The translations under genes were made by a program, and so were the position numbers. From the NCBI RefSeq assembly GCF_004365635.1, contig NZ_SOBH01000001.1:992001-1056000 (forward strand): DNA of 64,000 bases, written 5' to 3'. Under the pieces are notes generated by a model. It was not told where the DNA came from and did no database searches. It saw only the letters and a list, made by a program, of their open reading frames with translations. The DNA comes from Litoreibacter halocynthiae (GTDB taxonomy: Bacteria; Pseudomonadota; Alphaproteobacteria; Rhodobacterales; Rhodobacteraceae). Shown in pieces: positions 53,558-63,822 of this stretch (position 1 is the first letter of the stretch; each line of letters starts with the position of its first letter).

Positions 53558-54169
53558 ATGCAAACAGTTCTCGAAATTGCTCAAGACATTGTTCGTCGTG
53601 AAGGCGGCTATGTGAACGATCCCGACGATCCCGGTGGCCCAACCAATCACGGTGTCACCATTCACACCATGCGCCGGCTTGGGCTTGACCTGAATGGCGA
53701 CGGGACCGTAACCCGCGCAGATGTGCGGGCGTTAACGCAGGCTCAGGCGGTCGAGATTTTCATTGACCACTACTTTCGCGAGCCGCGCATCGACGCCCTG
53801 CCGCAACCGCTACAGGCGAGCGTGTTCGATATGAATGTGAACGCAGGGGCAAATGCCATCAAACTGCTGCAACGCCTGCTGAACGACATGGGGCAGGACG
53901 TGACGGTTGATGGCAGGATCGGGCCGCACACGATCCGCGCGACCTATGCCGCCTTTCAGGATGCGCCCGACCACATGACAGACGCCTATGGTATCGCGCG
54001 GCGCGACTACTATTACGCGCTGGCAGATCGCCGACCTGCCTCGCGCAAATACGCGCGCAGACGGGATGGGGGCAAAGGCGGCTGGATCAAGCGGGCCGAG
54101 GAGTTCTTGTCACCGCATTACCACCTGTCGGCCACCGAACACCGCAAACGGGTGGCGGCATGGGGCTGA
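53558..54169 (+). CDS. GTA-type endolysin (glycoside hydrolase 108, N-acetylmuramidase)
   Basis: A 203-residue muramidase. Catalytic Glu in VRREGGYVNDPDDPGGPTNHGVT near residue 18, and the C-terminal peptidoglycan-binding region VDGRIGPHTIRATYAA with GLDLNGDGTVTRADVRAL between. No signal peptide, so it needs the holin encoded 10 bases before its end. This pair matches the lysis genes used by Rhodobacter capsulatus to release its gene transfer agent, which also lie apart from the GTA structural cluster. ATG 53558 has GGAGG upstream. A CtrA-like half site (TTAACC, 53509–53514) precedes it. Confidence 0.88.
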   Translation: MQTVLEIAQDIVRREGGYVNDPDDPGGPTNHGVTIHTMRRLGLDLNGDGTVTRADVRALTQAQAVEIFIDHYFREPRIDALPQPLQASVFDMNVNAGANAIKLLQRLLNDMGQDVTVDGRIGPHTIRATYAAFQDAPDHMTDAYGIARRDYYYALADRRPASRKYARRRDGGKGGWIKRAEEFLSPHYHLSATEHRKRVAAWG

Positions 54170-54636
54170 TCTCGCAAGTGCTTAGGGGTGGCGTCACTGG
54201 GGTCGCTGGTGCGGTCGTGGACGTGGCCGAGGTGTTTCGCCCCAATGCGACCCGTCAGATGGAATTGGGCCATGAGACGTTCACCGCAGCCCTGACGCAA
54301 CACGGGGCGGAGTTTCAATACGGGCGACTTGGATGGTTCGACCGCGCGATGAACGGCTTGAACCGTTTGCCGCGCCCGATGCTGGCTCTCGGAACTTTGG
54401 GTCTGTTCATCTACGCCATGGTGGACCCGCTGGAATTTGCCGAGCGTATGCGCGGGCTTGCCTATGTGCCGGAACCGCTTTGGTGGCTTTTGGGGGCCAT
54501 TGTGAGTTTCTATTTCGGCGCACGGGAATTGCACTACCGACGCGCGCCGCTTGTACCACCAAAACCCGCCACGCGACCGCAGCGGCCCAGCACGAATCCG
54601 GCACTGGAAGCATGGCGGGCAGAGCGTGGTGGATAA
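54160..54636 (+). CDS. GTA-type holin (3TM holin)
   Basis: A 158-residue membrane protein of the alphaproteobacterial holin family associated with gene-transfer release. Amphipathic N-terminal part (GLISQVLRGGVTGVAGAVVDVAEVFRPN, with the typical HETFTAALTQ), then hydrophobic segments at about 70–90 (MLALGTLGLFIYAMVDP) and 105–123 (WWLLGAIVSFYFGARELHY), and a Pro-rich basic tail. Overlaps the endolysin by 10 bases. Forms the membrane hole that lets the endolysin out. Confidence 0.88.
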   Translation: MGLISQVLRGGVTGVAGAVVDVAEVFRPNATRQMELGHETFTAALTQHGAEFQYGRLGWFDRAMNGLNRLPRPMLALGTLGLFIYAMVDPLEFAERMRGLAYVPEPLWWLLGAIVSFYFGARELHYRRAPLVPPKPATRPQRPSTNPALEAWRAERGG

Positions 54637-54720
54637 AAGTCTGAAATGACGGCGCGTTTCGCTTTTCTAAACTGACCGGTTCGTTATCGTGTCGCTCAAC
54701 ACGCGAATTGGAGACCAGCG

Positions 54721-55497
54721 ATGCAATACGAAACCCTGCGACTGACTGTCAGCAACAACGTGGCGGTGATCGAGTTTACCCGCGACGAGGTGATGAACGC
54801 GCTGAATACGCAAATGCGCGCCGAAATATTGCATGCCGTTAAGGCCGCAGAGGCAAGCGCACGGGTCTTGGTTCTGACCGGAAAGGGGCGGGCCTTCTGT
54901 TCCGGTCAAGACCTTGGCGACCGTGCCAGCGTTGCGTCGACCGATTTGGAGCGGACATTGCGCGACGAATATGTGCCGATGCTGATGGCCATCTACAATT
55001 GCCGCATCCCGACGATTTCCGCTGTAAACGGGCCGGCGGCTGGGGCAGGGGCAAATCTTGCACTGGCCGCCGACGTCGTGATCGCCACCAAATCCGCTGT
55101 GTTCTTACAGGCGTTTACTCGCATCGGGCTTATTCCTGATGCAGGCGGCAGCTACTTCCTTCCGCGACAGGTGGGTATGGCCAAAGCGATGGGGGCCGCA
55201 TTGTTTGCAGAGCCGATTACAGCGGATCAGGCCAGCGCTATGGGAATGATCTGGGAAGCCGTTGCCGATGAGGAGTTTGCCCAGCACTGGCTGGACCGCG
55301 CAACTTATCTGGCGAATGGCCCGACCGAGGCCTACGCGCGGGTCAAAAAAATCATCCGCTCCAGCTTTGAGAACGACTTGGAAAAGCAGCTTTTGTTGGA
55401 AGCTAAGCTTCAAGGCGAATGCGGAAAGACCCATGATTTTCGGGAAGGTGTTCTGGCATTCCTGGACAAGCGCGCCGCGAATTACGAGGGGCGCTAA
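54721..55497 (+). CDS. enoyl-CoA hydratase/isomerase (PaaG-like)
   Basis: A 258-residue crotonase-fold enzyme. Oxyanion-hole motifs GRAFCSGQDLGD and NGPAAGAGANLALAADVV; GLIPDAGGSYFLPR carries an aspartate where many hydratases have the second catalytic glutamate, a pattern shared with PaaG-type epoxyphenylacetyl-CoA isomerases. No paa operon is nearby, so the substrate remains open. Followed by a strong terminator shared with gltA. Confidence 0.88.
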   Translation: MQYETLRLTVSNNVAVIEFTRDEVMNALNTQMRAEILHAVKAAEASARVLVLTGKGRAFCSGQDLGDRASVASTDLERTLRDEYVPMLMAIYNCRIPTISAVNGPAAGAGANLALAADVVIATKSAVFLQAFTRIGLIPDAGGSYFLPRQVGMAKAMGAALFAEPITADQASAMGMIWEAVADEEFAQHWLDRATYLANGPTEAYARVKKIIRSSFENDLEKQLLLEAKLQGECGKTHDFREGVLAFLDKRAANYEGR

Positions 55498-55530
55498 ATG
55501 GGGGATTGCTTTAAGCCGCGTTTGTTAAGA

Positions 55531-55557
55531 AAAAGGCCACCCGAAGGTGGCCTTTTT
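55531..55557. terminator. bidirectional terminator between the hydratase gene and gltA
   Basis: Eleven-base stem AAAAGGCCACC (55531–55541) / GGTGGCCTTTT (55546–55556), CGAA tetraloop, six Ts on the plus strand. Its minus-strand use would end gltA. Confidence 0.93.
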
Positions 55558-55559
55558 TG

Positions 55560-56849
55560 TTAGCGGTTTTCGATGTCTGTGTAATCGCGCTTCGTCGCAC
55601 CTGTATACAACTGGCGCGGACGTCCGATTTTCAGGTTCGGGTCCGAAATCTGCTCTTTCCATTGCGAAATCCAACCGACGGTCCGTGCAAGGGCAAAGAT
55701 CGGCGTGAACATCGAGGTCGGGAAACCCATCGCTTCCAGAATAATGCCCGAATAGAAATCGACATTCGGAAACAATTTCTTCTCTGCGAAATACGGGTCG
55801 TTCAACGCTTGTTTTTCAAGCTCTTTGGCGACCTGCAAAAGCGGGTTGTTCTCAACACCCAGCAACTCAAGAACTTCATCGGCGGATTGCTTGAGCACAG
55901 TCGCGCGCGGATCGAAGTTTTTGTAAACGCGGTGGCCAAAGCCCATCAGGCGATAGCTGTCATTCTTGTCCTTGGCGCGCGCGATAAACTCGGGGATGCG
56001 GTCAACCGTGCCGATCTCTTTAAGCATTTCCAAGCAAGCCTGGTTCGCGCCGCCATGTGCGGGACCCCACAAGCACGCAATGCCAGCGGCAATACACGCA
56101 AACGGGTTTGCGCCGGACGATGACGCCAGACGAACTGTCGATGTAGACGCGTTCTGCTCGTGATCGGCATGCAAGGTGAAGATACGGTCCATTGCGCGGG
56201 CAAGGATCGGATCAACCTCGTATTTCTCGGCTGGAACCGAGAAGCACATGTGCAGGAAGTTCGCGGCATAATCGAGGTCATTGCGTGGATAGACAAATGG
56301 CTGACCCACAGAATACTTATAGGCCATCGCAGCGATGGTTGGCAGTTTTGCGATCAGTCGGATGGCGGCTACTTCACGCTGCCAATCATCATTGATGTCG
56401 GTGCTATCGTGATAGAAAGCGGACATCGCCCCCACGACGCCAACAAGCGTTGCCATTGGATGCGCGTCGCGCCGGAAACCACGGAAGAAGTTGTGCATTT
56501 GTTCATGCACCATCGTGTGATTGGTAACACGGGCTTCGAAGTCTTCCAGCTCGGTTGCCGATGGCAACTCACCATAAAGCAACAGGTAGCAGACTTCCAG
56601 GAAGTGGGATTTTTCAGCCAATTGGTCGATCGGATAGCCGCGGTGCAGCAATTCACCCTTGATACCGTCGATGAAGGTGATTGTGCTGTCGCAAGCCGCC
56701 GTGGAGGTGAAGCCCGGATCATAGGTAAACACATCGCCTTGGGCGTAGAGTTTGGTGATGTCGATGACATCGGGTCCAGCAGTCGGGGTATGGATCGGCA
56801 ATTCGATTTCCTTGTTGCCAATAATCAGTCGTGCGGATTTGTCGGACAT
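55560..56849 (-). CDS. gltA: citrate synthase
   Basis: Condenses oxaloacetate and acetyl-CoA; entry step of the TCA cycle. 429 residues, type II (hexameric, Gram-negative) length. Active-site residues in [29 protein letters not shown] and [15 protein letters not shown] (His and Arg), with the Asp further on. AAAGGTGA precedes ATG 56849. A TGGCA-N5-TGCCA inverted repeat lies 56 bp upstream. Confidence 0.97.
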   Translation of the reverse strand: MSDKSARLIIGNKEIELPIHTPTAGPDVIDITKLYAQGDVFTYDPGFTSTAACDSTITFIDGIKGELLHRGYPIDQLAEKSHFLEVCYLLLYGELPSATELEDFEARVTNHTMVHEQMHNFFRGFRRDAHPMATLVGVVGAMSAFYHDSTDINDDWQREVAAIRLIAKLPTIAAMAYKYSVGQPFVYPRNDLDYAANFLHMCFSVPAEKYEVDPILARAMDRIFTLHADHEQNASTSTVRLASSSGANPFACIAAGIACLWGPAHGGANQACLEMLKEIGTVDRIPEFIARAKDKNDSYRLMGFGHRVYKNFDPRATVLKQSADEVLELLGVENNPLLQVAKELEKQALNDPYFAEKKLFPNVDFYSGIILEAMGFPTSMFTPIFALARTVGWISQWKEQISDPNLKIGRPRQLYTGATKRDYTDIENR

Positions 56850-56904
56850 ACATTCACCTTTCGTGTGTCTGGAGGGTAACGCGGTCGTAACCTCCTGTTA
56901 TATA

Positions 56905-56919
56905 TGGCAATATATGCCA
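56905..56919. promoter_or_regulatory. inverted repeat upstream of gltA
   Basis: TGGCA (56905–56909), ATATA, TGCCA (56915–56919), within an AT-rich stretch that could also provide the gltA -10 element. Possible operator; evidence is symmetry and position only. Confidence 0.35.
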
Positions 56920-56965
56920 CGTCGTTTTGTTCCTTTAAGCTCCCGGCCGCAGCGCGGCGAGGGTA

Positions 56966-58369
56966 TTAACCGACGACATGCGCCAGCCTCGCGAGGGTCT
57001 CGTCACGTCCGATGATCATCATCATGTCAAAGACGCTGGGTGAAACTGCACGGCCTGAAAGCACGACCCGTAGGGGGCCAGCAAGTTTCCCAAATTTGAG
57101 ATCTTGCGCCTCGGCGAACTCCATCACGGTTTGCTCCAACGCTTCACGGTTCCAGCTAGCAGTTTGCAGCTGCGGCGTCAATTGCGTCAGTATACCACGG
57201 GATACCGGATCAAGCAGTTTTTCCGCTTTTTCGTCCAAGGTGAACGGTGGTTTATCAAGTACAAACGCAAATTTTGCGAGTAAATCACCCAGAGTTTTAT
57301 CCGTGACGTCGAGTTTATCAAACGCGTTTGCAAAGGCCTTTGCCGCGTCAGCCGACAAGACAGGCTGATCAACTGCTGCCAAATAGTCTTGTACGTCTCG
57401 CACCATGGTTTCAGAATCGCTCATCCCGATCTGATGACGGTTAATGTTTTCCATTTTCTTAAAGTCGAGCCGCGCAGGCGCTTTGCCGATGCCACCAAGA
57501 TCGAACCATTCCAGAGCCTGTTCGGTGGTGAAAACCTCGTCATCGCCATGGCTCCAGCCCAGACGCGCCAGATAATTGCGCATTCCGGCTGGCGTGTAGC
57601 CCATCGCCGCGTATTCCATAACGCCCAACGCCCCGTGACGTTTAGAGAGTTTTTTGCCATCTGGCCCATGGATCAGCGGAATATGGGCAAAGACAGGCAA
57701 GTCCCAACCCATCGCCGTGTAGATCATCGACTGACGCGCCGCGTTCGCAAGGTGGTCATCGCCGCGAATGACGTGGGTGACGCCCATGTCATGATCATCA
57801 ACCACGACGGCCAGCATATAGACAGGGCTTCCGTCTGAACGTAGCAAAACCATGTCATCCAGCGCGTCAGCCTTCCACGTCACATCGCCCTGCACGGCGT
57901 CCTGAATGGTGATATCGCCATCCTGCGGCGCTTTTATCCGGATGGCGAAAGGCGCGTCGGGATGCTCGCTTTCAGGCACATCGCGCCACGGGGAGCGGAA
58001 CAGGGTCGAGCGCCCGTCCGCCCGTGCGGCCTCACGAAACGCCTCGATTTCGTCTTGAGAGGCGAAACACTTATACGCCGTCCCTGCCGCCAACATTTCA
58101 TGCGCAACAGCGGCATGCCGGTCGGCGCTTTCAAACTGGCTCACTGCGTCGCCGTCCCAATCCAGCCCCAGCCATGTCAGACCGTCCAGAATGGCTTGTG
58201 TCGCTTCAGGCGTAAAACGCGCACGGTCCGTATCCTCGATCCGGAGTAGAAACTTCCCACCACGTCCGCGCGCATAAAGCCAGTTGAACAACGCGGTGCG
58301 TGCGCCACCGATGTGCAGGTATCCGGTCGGAGAAGGGGCGAAGCGGGTGACCACAGGGGCGTCTGTCAT
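56966..58369 (-). CDS. gltX: glutamate–tRNA ligase
   Basis: Charges tRNA(Glu). 467 residues, class I synthetase. HIGH-type motif in [24 protein letters not shown], and KMSKS-type motif [13 protein letters not shown]. Alphaproteobacteria often carry two gltX copies, one of them charging tRNA(Gln) for the transamidation route; I cannot tell from this window which one this is. Divergent from comEC with a 104-bp gap. Confidence 0.95.
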   Translation of the reverse strand: MTDAPVVTRFAPSPTGYLHIGGARTALFNWLYARGRGGKFLLRIEDTDRARFTPEATQAILDGLTWLGLDWDGDAVSQFESADRHAAVAHEMLAAGTAYKCFASQDEIEAFREAARADGRSTLFRSPWRDVPESEHPDAPFAIRIKAPQDGDITIQDAVQGDVTWKADALDDMVLLRSDGSPVYMLAVVVDDHDMGVTHVIRGDDHLANAARQSMIYTAMGWDLPVFAHIPLIHGPDGKKLSKRHGALGVMEYAAMGYTPAGMRNYLARLGWSHGDDEVFTTEQALEWFDLGGIGKAPARLDFKKMENINRHQIGMSDSETMVRDVQDYLAAVDQPVLSADAAKAFANAFDKLDVTDKTLGDLLAKFAFVLDKPPFTLDEKAEKLLDPVSRGILTQLTPQLQTASWNREALEQTVMEFAEAQDLKFGKLAGPLRVVLSGRAVSPSVFDMMMIIGRDETLARLAHVVG

Positions 58370-58473
58370 AGGATGTTTAACCTTTTGGAAAGCATGTTCG
58401 GGCAGGATTGGCCCAATTCAGGCTGGACCAGACGTACTGGCCAATTTGCGGTCAGGTTTAGGCAATCACAGTG

Positions 58474-60591
58474 ATGGAGACAAGGGCGGCTAACGTCAGG
58501 GCAGAGCCCAAATCACCACGCATTAGCTCGGTTGTTTTTGCGACATTTGCACGGCAACAATCGCATCTGTTTCCATGGGTGCCGGTGTGTTTGGGCGCAG
58601 GGATCGGGTTGTATTTCGCGACCTCGTCAGAGCCGACGACGTGGCATCTGGCAGGGCTGGCTGCAACCTTAAGCGCGCTGTGGCTTGTGGCGTATGGATT
58701 GGGCCAACACAGAGCCAGCTGGGTATCCGTCACTCTTTGGGTGCTGACCTTGGTCCTCGCCGGAACGACTGTTGCAAGCCTTCGGGCAAAAGCGGTGGCC
58801 GCTCCGGTTCTATCCTATCGCTATTACGGCCCGATAGAGGGGCGCATCGTCTCGATCGACAAATCCGCGTCCGAGAAGATGCGCCTGACGCTTGATCACG
58901 TTCGTCTGTCACGGGTGCCGCCGCACCGCACACCATTCCGCGTCCGCGTGTCGCTTCACGGGGACGATATCGGGATCACGTTTGCACCTGGCGACACGGT
59001 GCTTACGACCGGACATCTGGGACCACCCGCCGGACCGGTGGAGCCCGGCGGCTTTGATTTCCAACGGCATTTGTGGTTCCAGCAACTCGGCGCGCTCGGC
59101 TATACCCGCAATCCAATGCTTCGACTGGCACCTGCAGGGAGCGCACAAGGTTTCTCACTGTGGCTTTACTCGTTCAGATTGGCCTTATCCACTGCGATAA
59201 AGTCCCGAATGTCCGACGAAGAAGGGCCTTTTGCTGCCGCGATCATTACCGGTGATCGGGCTGATCTTGATCCTAAGTTGCTAGACCGCCTTCGGGCGTC
59301 AAATCTGGCGCATCTTCTTGCCATCTCCGGCCTGCATATGGGATTGTTAACGGGCGCGGTTTTCGCGGTGATCCGCATCGGGCTGTCCGCAGTGCCACAA
59401 CTGGCCCTCCGGCTCAATCTTCGAAAGGTTGCGGCCGTCGGCGCGTTGATCGCCGCCGTGCTATATCTAGGAGTATCCGGCGCAAATGTCGCGACGCAGC
59501 GGGCCTTCATAATGGTCACTGTCATGTTGCTCGCGATCTGCGTGGAGCGGCCTGCATTGTCCCTCAGGGCGGTTGCGATCGCGGCGTTTATCGTTCTGAT
59601 TATCACGCCGGAGGCACTTGTCGGCCCGGGCTTTCAGATGTCGTTCGCGGCGACCACGGCCTTGGTGGCGGTCTTCGCCGTGATCCGCGATAGGGGGCTG
59701 TTCCTGATACTCCCGAAATGGCTCTCGGGCGCGGCGGCCTTGCTGCTATCGTCGTTTATTGCAGGAGCTGCGACCGCACCTTACGGGGCGGCGCATTTCA
59801 ACCAAGTGGCACAGTACGGTCTTTTGGCTAACCTGTTATCGGTGCCGGTGATGGGTCTTGTCGTGATGCCCGGCGCGCTTCTGGCCGGATGTCTGGCACC
59901 CTTGGGATTGGAGGGCATCGGTCTTTGGGGAATGGAGCTTGGTTTGGCGTGGATTTTGCGCGTCGCGGACTTGGTATCAGGTTTGGACGGCAGTACCCGC
60001 GCGATTGTCGCGCCGGGTCCGGCAGTGCTCCCATTGGTGACGCTGGGCGGCTTGATGCTTTGCATCTGGCAAGGGACAGGGCGGCTGGTCGGGCTTGTGC
60101 CGGTTTTTGTAGCGTTCGGTCTTTGGCATAATGTCGAGCGCCCTGCGGTGCTGATCTCCGAAACTGGCCGCCTGATCGGGATCGTGCAAAATGGGGAACG
60201 GGCCTTGAATAAGCCCAAAGGTGACGGGTTTTCTGCCAGAGTTTGGCTGGAGAACGACGGAGATATTGCTGATCAAGCGGAAGCCGCAACGCGCACAGGG
60301 TTTAGCCCCAATCACATTCGCACGCAGGTCGCAGGAAGAAAGCTGGTCTTTAACGCCGCCAACCCCGAAAAAATCGACATCGCGGAGGCCTGCGCGACAC
60401 ATGACATCGTTGTGCTGCCACGTGTCGAAACCCCGCTGCCGGAAGGTTGCACAGGATGGACCGCCCTAGATTTCAGCAAAGGTGGGGCCGTCGCGATTTA
60501 CACGACCAAAGCGGGTCTCAGATACGAAAACAGCCGGTCGCGACAAGGCAACCGGCTGTGGGTGTCACATCAGCGCAAACGCACTCAGTAG
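58474..60591 (+). CDS. comEC: ComEC/Rec2-family membrane protein
   Basis: A 705-residue inner-membrane protein of the DNA-uptake channel family. N-terminal OB-like region (about 105–215; [31 protein letters not shown], then a [17 protein letters not shown] segment), then the Competence domain with many helices starting at the hallmark [16 protein letters not shown]. The C-terminal 150 residues are soluble but lack a recognisable metallo-beta-lactamase HxHxDH motif, as in many alphaproteobacterial ComEC. ATG 58474 used; a GTG lies one codon upstream. Its end overlaps lexA by 7 bases. Confidence 0.92.
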   Translation: METRAANVRAEPKSPRISSVVFATFARQQSHLFPWVPVCLGAGIGLYFATSSEPTTWHLAGLAATLSALWLVAYGLGQHRASWVSVTLWVLTLVLAGTTVASLRAKAVAAPVLSYRYYGPIEGRIVSIDKSASEKMRLTLDHVRLSRVPPHRTPFRVRVSLHGDDIGITFAPGDTVLTTGHLGPPAGPVEPGGFDFQRHLWFQQLGALGYTRNPMLRLAPAGSAQGFSLWLYSFRLALSTAIKSRMSDEEGPFAAAIITGDRADLDPKLLDRLRASNLAHLLAISGLHMGLLTGAVFAVIRIGLSAVPQLALRLNLRKVAAVGALIAAVLYLGVSGANVATQRAFIMVTVMLLAICVERPALSLRAVAIAAFIVLIITPEALVGPGFQMSFAATTALVAVFAVIRDRGLFLILPKWLSGAAALLLSSFIAGAATAPYGAAHFNQVAQYGLLANLLSVPVMGLVVMPGALLAGCLAPLGLEGIGLWGMELGLAWILRVADLVSGLDGSTRAIVAPGPAVLPLVTLGGLMLCIWQGTGRLVGLVPVFVAFGLWHNVERPAVLISETGRLIGIVQNGERALNKPKGDGFSARVWLENDGDIADQAEAATRTGFSPNHIRTQVAGRKLVFNAANPEKIDIAEACATHDIVVLPRVETPLPEGCTGWTALDFSKGGAVAIYTTKAGLRYENSRSRQGNRLWVSHQRKRTQ

Positions 60592-61271
60592 GAGCGGATC
60601 AATCCGACCAGACGACCTTGGACCTTTACCATATGGTCCGGCAAAACCCGCGTCTCGTAGGCAGAGTTCGCAGGCTCTAACGCGATGGACGCGCCATGCC
60701 GCCGGAAGCGCTTCAGCGTGGCTTCCTGATCTTCGACCAATGCCACAACGATATCGCCATTATTTGCGGTGATCTGCTCGCGGATCACTACGACGTCGCC
60801 GTCATTGATGCCTGCTTCAATCATCGAGTCGCCTTTCACCTCAAGCGCGTAGTGGTGACCACTGCCCGCAAGCATCGAGCCCGGAACAGCCACATGGTGT
60901 GACACTTCGCTGATCGCCTCGATCGGTGTACCGGCGGCGATCCGTCCCATCACCGGCAGTTCCAGCGCGTGGACCCCTTCAAGCGCCATGGCGGCAGGGT
61001 TCGGGGCAGGGCGGTCGCCCTCAATCACTCGCGGTTTAAAGCCACCATTCTCCATCGCGTCGGGCAGCTTCACGATCTCCAGTGCACGCGCCTTATGGGC
61101 CAGCCGTTGGATGAAGCCACGTTCTTCCAACGCCGTAATCAGTCGGTGAATGCCGGACTTGGAGCGCAAATCCAGCGCATCCTTCATTTCATCGAACGAG
61201 GGCGGCACCCCGTCACGCTGAATACGTCCGTGAATGAATTTCAACAGGTCCAGCTGTTTCTTGGTCAGCAT
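60585..61271 (-). CDS. lexA: LexA repressor
   Basis: SOS repressor. 228 residues, the longer alphaproteobacterial form. N-terminal winged helix ([33 protein letters not shown]), self-cleavage bond Ala113–Gly114 in RIAAGTP, catalytic Ser149 (GDSMIEAGI) and Lys187 (ATLKRF). Its promoter carries a LexA box (see below), so it is autoregulated. Lies just after moeA on the same strand but with its own promoter. Confidence 0.97.
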   Translation of the reverse strand: MLTKKQLDLLKFIHGRIQRDGVPPSFDEMKDALDLRSKSGIHRLITALEERGFIQRLAHKARALEIVKLPDAMENGGFKPRVIEGDRPAPNPAAMALEGVHALELPVMGRIAAGTPIEAISEVSHHVAVPGSMLAGSGHHYALEVKGDSMIEAGINDGDVVVIREQITANNGDIVVALVEDQEATLKRFRRHGASIALEPANSAYETRVLPDHMVKVQGRLVGLIRSY

Positions 61272-61322
61272 CGGCTCAGAACTCCCTGATGGCGGCGCAT
61301 TATTCGCGCCATGTTCCCCGAT

Positions 61323-61351
61323 GTTCTACCGCTGTTCCCGTTTTGTGTCAA
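61323..61351 (-). promoter_or_regulatory. lexA promoter with overlapping SOS box
   Basis: On the minus strand TTGACA (61351–61346), 17-base spacer, TAGAAC (61328–61323). The alphaproteobacterial LexA box GTTC-N7-GTTC occupies 61323–61337, covering the -10 and part of the spacer, so bound LexA would block RNA polymerase. A third GTTC lies at 61313–61316, at N6 spacing. Confidence 0.88.
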
Positions 61352-61354
61352 CGC

Positions 61355-62527
61355 TTAGAGCGCGATGACCTCGATCCGCTCACCCGCCGCACGGGCCGGA
61401 TCATTCGGTGGCCGCACAATCAGCGCGTTGGCTTCGGCCAGAACAGTCAGCAGCGAGCTGTCTTGGCGATCAAAAGCCCGCACCGCACCATCTTCGATGA
61501 TGGCACGCATATAGTGCTCCCTCTGGCTGTTGGCATCGAGTGGTTGCGCCAAGGGCAAACTAATCCGCGCACGTGGTCCTGCGGGCAGGCCGAGGAAGTG
61601 ATCCAGCAAGGGGCGAATGAAAAGCTCCCCGCACACCATGGACGAGACCGGATTGCCCGGCAGGCCGATCATCGCCATTTTGCCGATACGCCCGGCCATC
61701 AAAGGCTTCCCGGGGCGCATCGCGACCTTGTAGAAATCCCGTTCAAGGCCCAGCGTTCCGGCAACTTCGGCTACGATATCATGGTCACCGACAGACGCGC
61801 CGCCAATCGTTACCAACAGGTCAGCGCCTTCGGCCAGCGACAGGTCCATTTCCAGTGAGGACGCGGTGTCTTTCGCGATTGGAAGCAACCGCGTCTGCGC
61901 GCCCGCGCGGCGGAACATCGCGGCAAGGCCAAGCGAGTTGGAGGCAATGATCTGGTCGTCGCGCGGTGTCTCTCCGGGGCTGACCAATTCATCCCCCGTG
62001 GCGATGATCGCCACAACGGGACGGCGGCGCACGGGGACTTGGGCAACATTCATCGACGCCAGCAGCGCCACGTCGGAGGGGCTCAGGCGGCGCGGGGCGG
62101 TCAGCAGATCACCGACTTTGAAGTCTCCGCCGGAAGGCCGGATGTGGTGGCCCTTGTCGATATTTTCCCGCAACGTCATCGACGAACCCGCGCGGGTGAC
62201 GTCTTCTTGAATGATAACCCGCTGGGCGCCAGCAGGCATCGGGGCGCCGGTGAATATCCGCACGGCTTGCCCGTCGTCGATCTTGCCGTCAAAGCGGTGA
62301 CCTGCTGCGGCTTCTCCAATCACCGTGAAGGTGTCTCCCGCGGCGACATCAACGGTCGAGATTGCGTAGCCATCCATCGCGGAGGCGGAAAAGGGGGGCT
62401 GGTCCCGTGTCGCAGCGACGTCCTGCGCCAGCACGCGCCCGTCGGCATCAATGAGCGGGACAAGTTCAACGTCAACGGGCGATCCGAGTTTCAGCACCGC
62501 CGCCAAGGCATCAGCAACCGAGATCAT
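61355..62527 (-). CDS. moeA: molybdopterin molybdotransferase
   Basis: Inserts molybdate into adenylated molybdopterin. 390 residues. MoeA signatures: [66 protein letters not shown] and [16 protein letters not shown] 62527 overlaps the moaC stop by 4 bases, so moaC–moeA are coupled. Confidence 0.96.
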   Translation of the reverse strand: MISVADALAAVLKLGSPVDVELVPLIDADGRVLAQDVAATRDQPPFSASAMDGYAISTVDVAAGDTFTVIGEAAAGHRFDGKIDDGQAVRIFTGAPMPAGAQRVIIQEDVTRAGSSMTLRENIDKGHHIRPSGGDFKVGDLLTAPRRLSPSDVALLASMNVAQVPVRRRPVVAIIATGDELVSPGETPRDDQIIASNSLGLAAMFRRAGAQTRLLPIAKDTASSLEMDLSLAEGADLLVTIGGASVGDHDIVAEVAGTLGLERDFYKVAMRPGKPLMAGRIGKMAMIGLPGNPVSSMVCGELFIRPLLDHFLGLPAGPRARISLPLAQPLDANSQREHYMRAIIEDGAVRAFDRQDSSLLTVLAEANALIVRPPNDPARAAGERIEVIAL

Positions 62528-63006
62528 CCTCGCGGAGCCTCGAACAAGCCCGACTTGCCGCCGTCTTTCAGAACCAGCCGAATGTCACAGATTTCCATCG
62601 TTTTTTCCGCGGCCTTTACCATGTCGTAGATCGTCAACGCAGCGGTAGACACGGCGGTAAGTGCTTCCATTTCCACACCGGTCTGGCCCGTCGTCTTGAC
62701 CGTCGCTTCAATACGAATGCCCGGCAAGGAAGCATCAGGTGTCAGCTCGACCGCGACCTTGGTGATGGGCAAAGGATGGCACAGCGGGATCAACTCGGAG
62801 CATTTCTTCGCCCCCATGATCCCCGCCAGCCGCGCAACGCTAAGAACATCGCCCTTCTTGGCGCGGCCTTCGGTGATCAGATCAAAGGTTTCGCGCTGCA
62901 TCTTCACGCAGCCTTCGGCCACCGCAACGCGAGAGGTCACAGGCTTGTCGGACACATCCACCATATGCGCATGGCCGTCGCCGTCGAAATGGGTCAGTTC
63001 CGACAT
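62524..63006 (-). CDS. moaC: cyclic pyranopterin monophosphate synthase MoaC
   Basis: With MoaA, makes cyclic pyranopterin monophosphate from GTP, the first molybdenum-cofactor intermediate. 160 residues. [32 protein letters not shown] and [30 protein letters not shown] carry the catalytic residues. Begins one base before the trpC stop (adjacent, no gap), so trpD–trpC–moaC–moeA look like one operon. Confidence 0.97.
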   Translation of the reverse strand: MSELTHFDGDGHAHMVDVSDKPVTSRVAVAEGCVKMQRETFDLITEGRAKKGDVLSVARLAGIMGAKKCSELIPLCHPLPITKVAVELTPDASLPGIRIEATVKTTGQTGVEMEALTAVSTAALTIYDMVKAAEKTMEICDIRLVLKDGGKSGLFEAPRG

Positions 63007-63822
63007 CTAAAGCCCGCCAGTCATTGGTTTATCACTGAGGATATGGCGTGTTGCGGCGGTTACGTCGTCCTGCCGCATCAAGCTTTCGCCGATCAGGAAA
63101 CAGCGCGCGCCGTAGCGGGCCAGATCGGACAGGTCGGATGGCTCGAACAACCCGCTCTCGGCCACGATCAGCTTGTCCTCCGGCACTTGGCGCGCCAGCT
63201 TTCGAGTGGTGTCCAAGGTTACATCAAAGGTGTGCAGGTCACGGTTGTTGATCCCCAGAAGCGGGCTCTTCAACTGCAAGGCGCGCTGGAGCTCTTCGTC
63301 ATTATGGACTTCAACCAACACATCCATGCCAAGCCGGATTGCGGTGTCCTCCAATTCATGCGCCAGACTGTCATCGACTGAGGCCATGATAATCAGGATG
63401 CAATCGGCACCAAGCGCGCGGGATTCGACAACCTGATAAGGGTCGTAAAGGAAATCCTTACGCAAGACGGGCAGGGAGCAGGCTTCGCGCGCTTGCACCA
63501 GATAGTCGTCGGCCCCTTGGAACGAGGGCCCGTCGGTCAGCACGCTCAGGCAGGTCGCCCCGCCATCCGCATAGGCTTTGGCCAAGGCAGGGACGTCGAA
63601 ATCTTCGCGGATCACGCCTTTCGACGGGCTGGCCTTCTTGATCTCTGCAATCAGCCCGTACCCGCTGATGGCCGCATCGGTTAGCGCGTCAGCGAAGCCG
63701 CGCGGTGCGGGGGCGTTTGCCGCGTCGGTCTCAAGATCAGCGAGGCTCCGCTCGGCTTTGCGCGCCGCGATCTCCTCCAGCTTGTAAGCCTTGATCTTTT
63801 CCAGAACGGTTGGGGTGCTCAT
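63007..63822 (-). CDS. trpC: indole-3-glycerol phosphate synthase
   Basis: Fourth step of tryptophan synthesis; TIM barrel that closes the indole ring. 271 residues. [95 protein letters not shown] and [12 protein letters not shown] are all family-typical. ATG overlaps the trpD stop by 4 bases. Confidence 0.97.
   Translation of the reverse strand: MSTPTVLEKIKAYKLEEIAARKAERSLADLETDAANAPAPRGFADALTDAAISGYGLIAEIKKASPSKGVIREDFDVPALAKAYADGGATCLSVLTDGPSFQGADDYLVQAREACSLPVLRKDFLYDPYQVVESRALGADCILIIMASVDDSLAHELEDTAIRLGMDVLVEVHNDEELQRALQLKSPLLGINNRDLHTFDVTLDTTRKLARQVPEDKLIVAESGLFEPSDLSDLARYGARCFLIGESLMRQDDVTAATRHILSDKPMTGGL

Noticed and set aside
53558-54636. Prophage remnant as explanation of the endolysin/holin pair
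   Set aside because: No capsid, tail, repressor or integrase gene and no attachment repeats nearby; flanks are core genes, and the pair matches the GTA release type.
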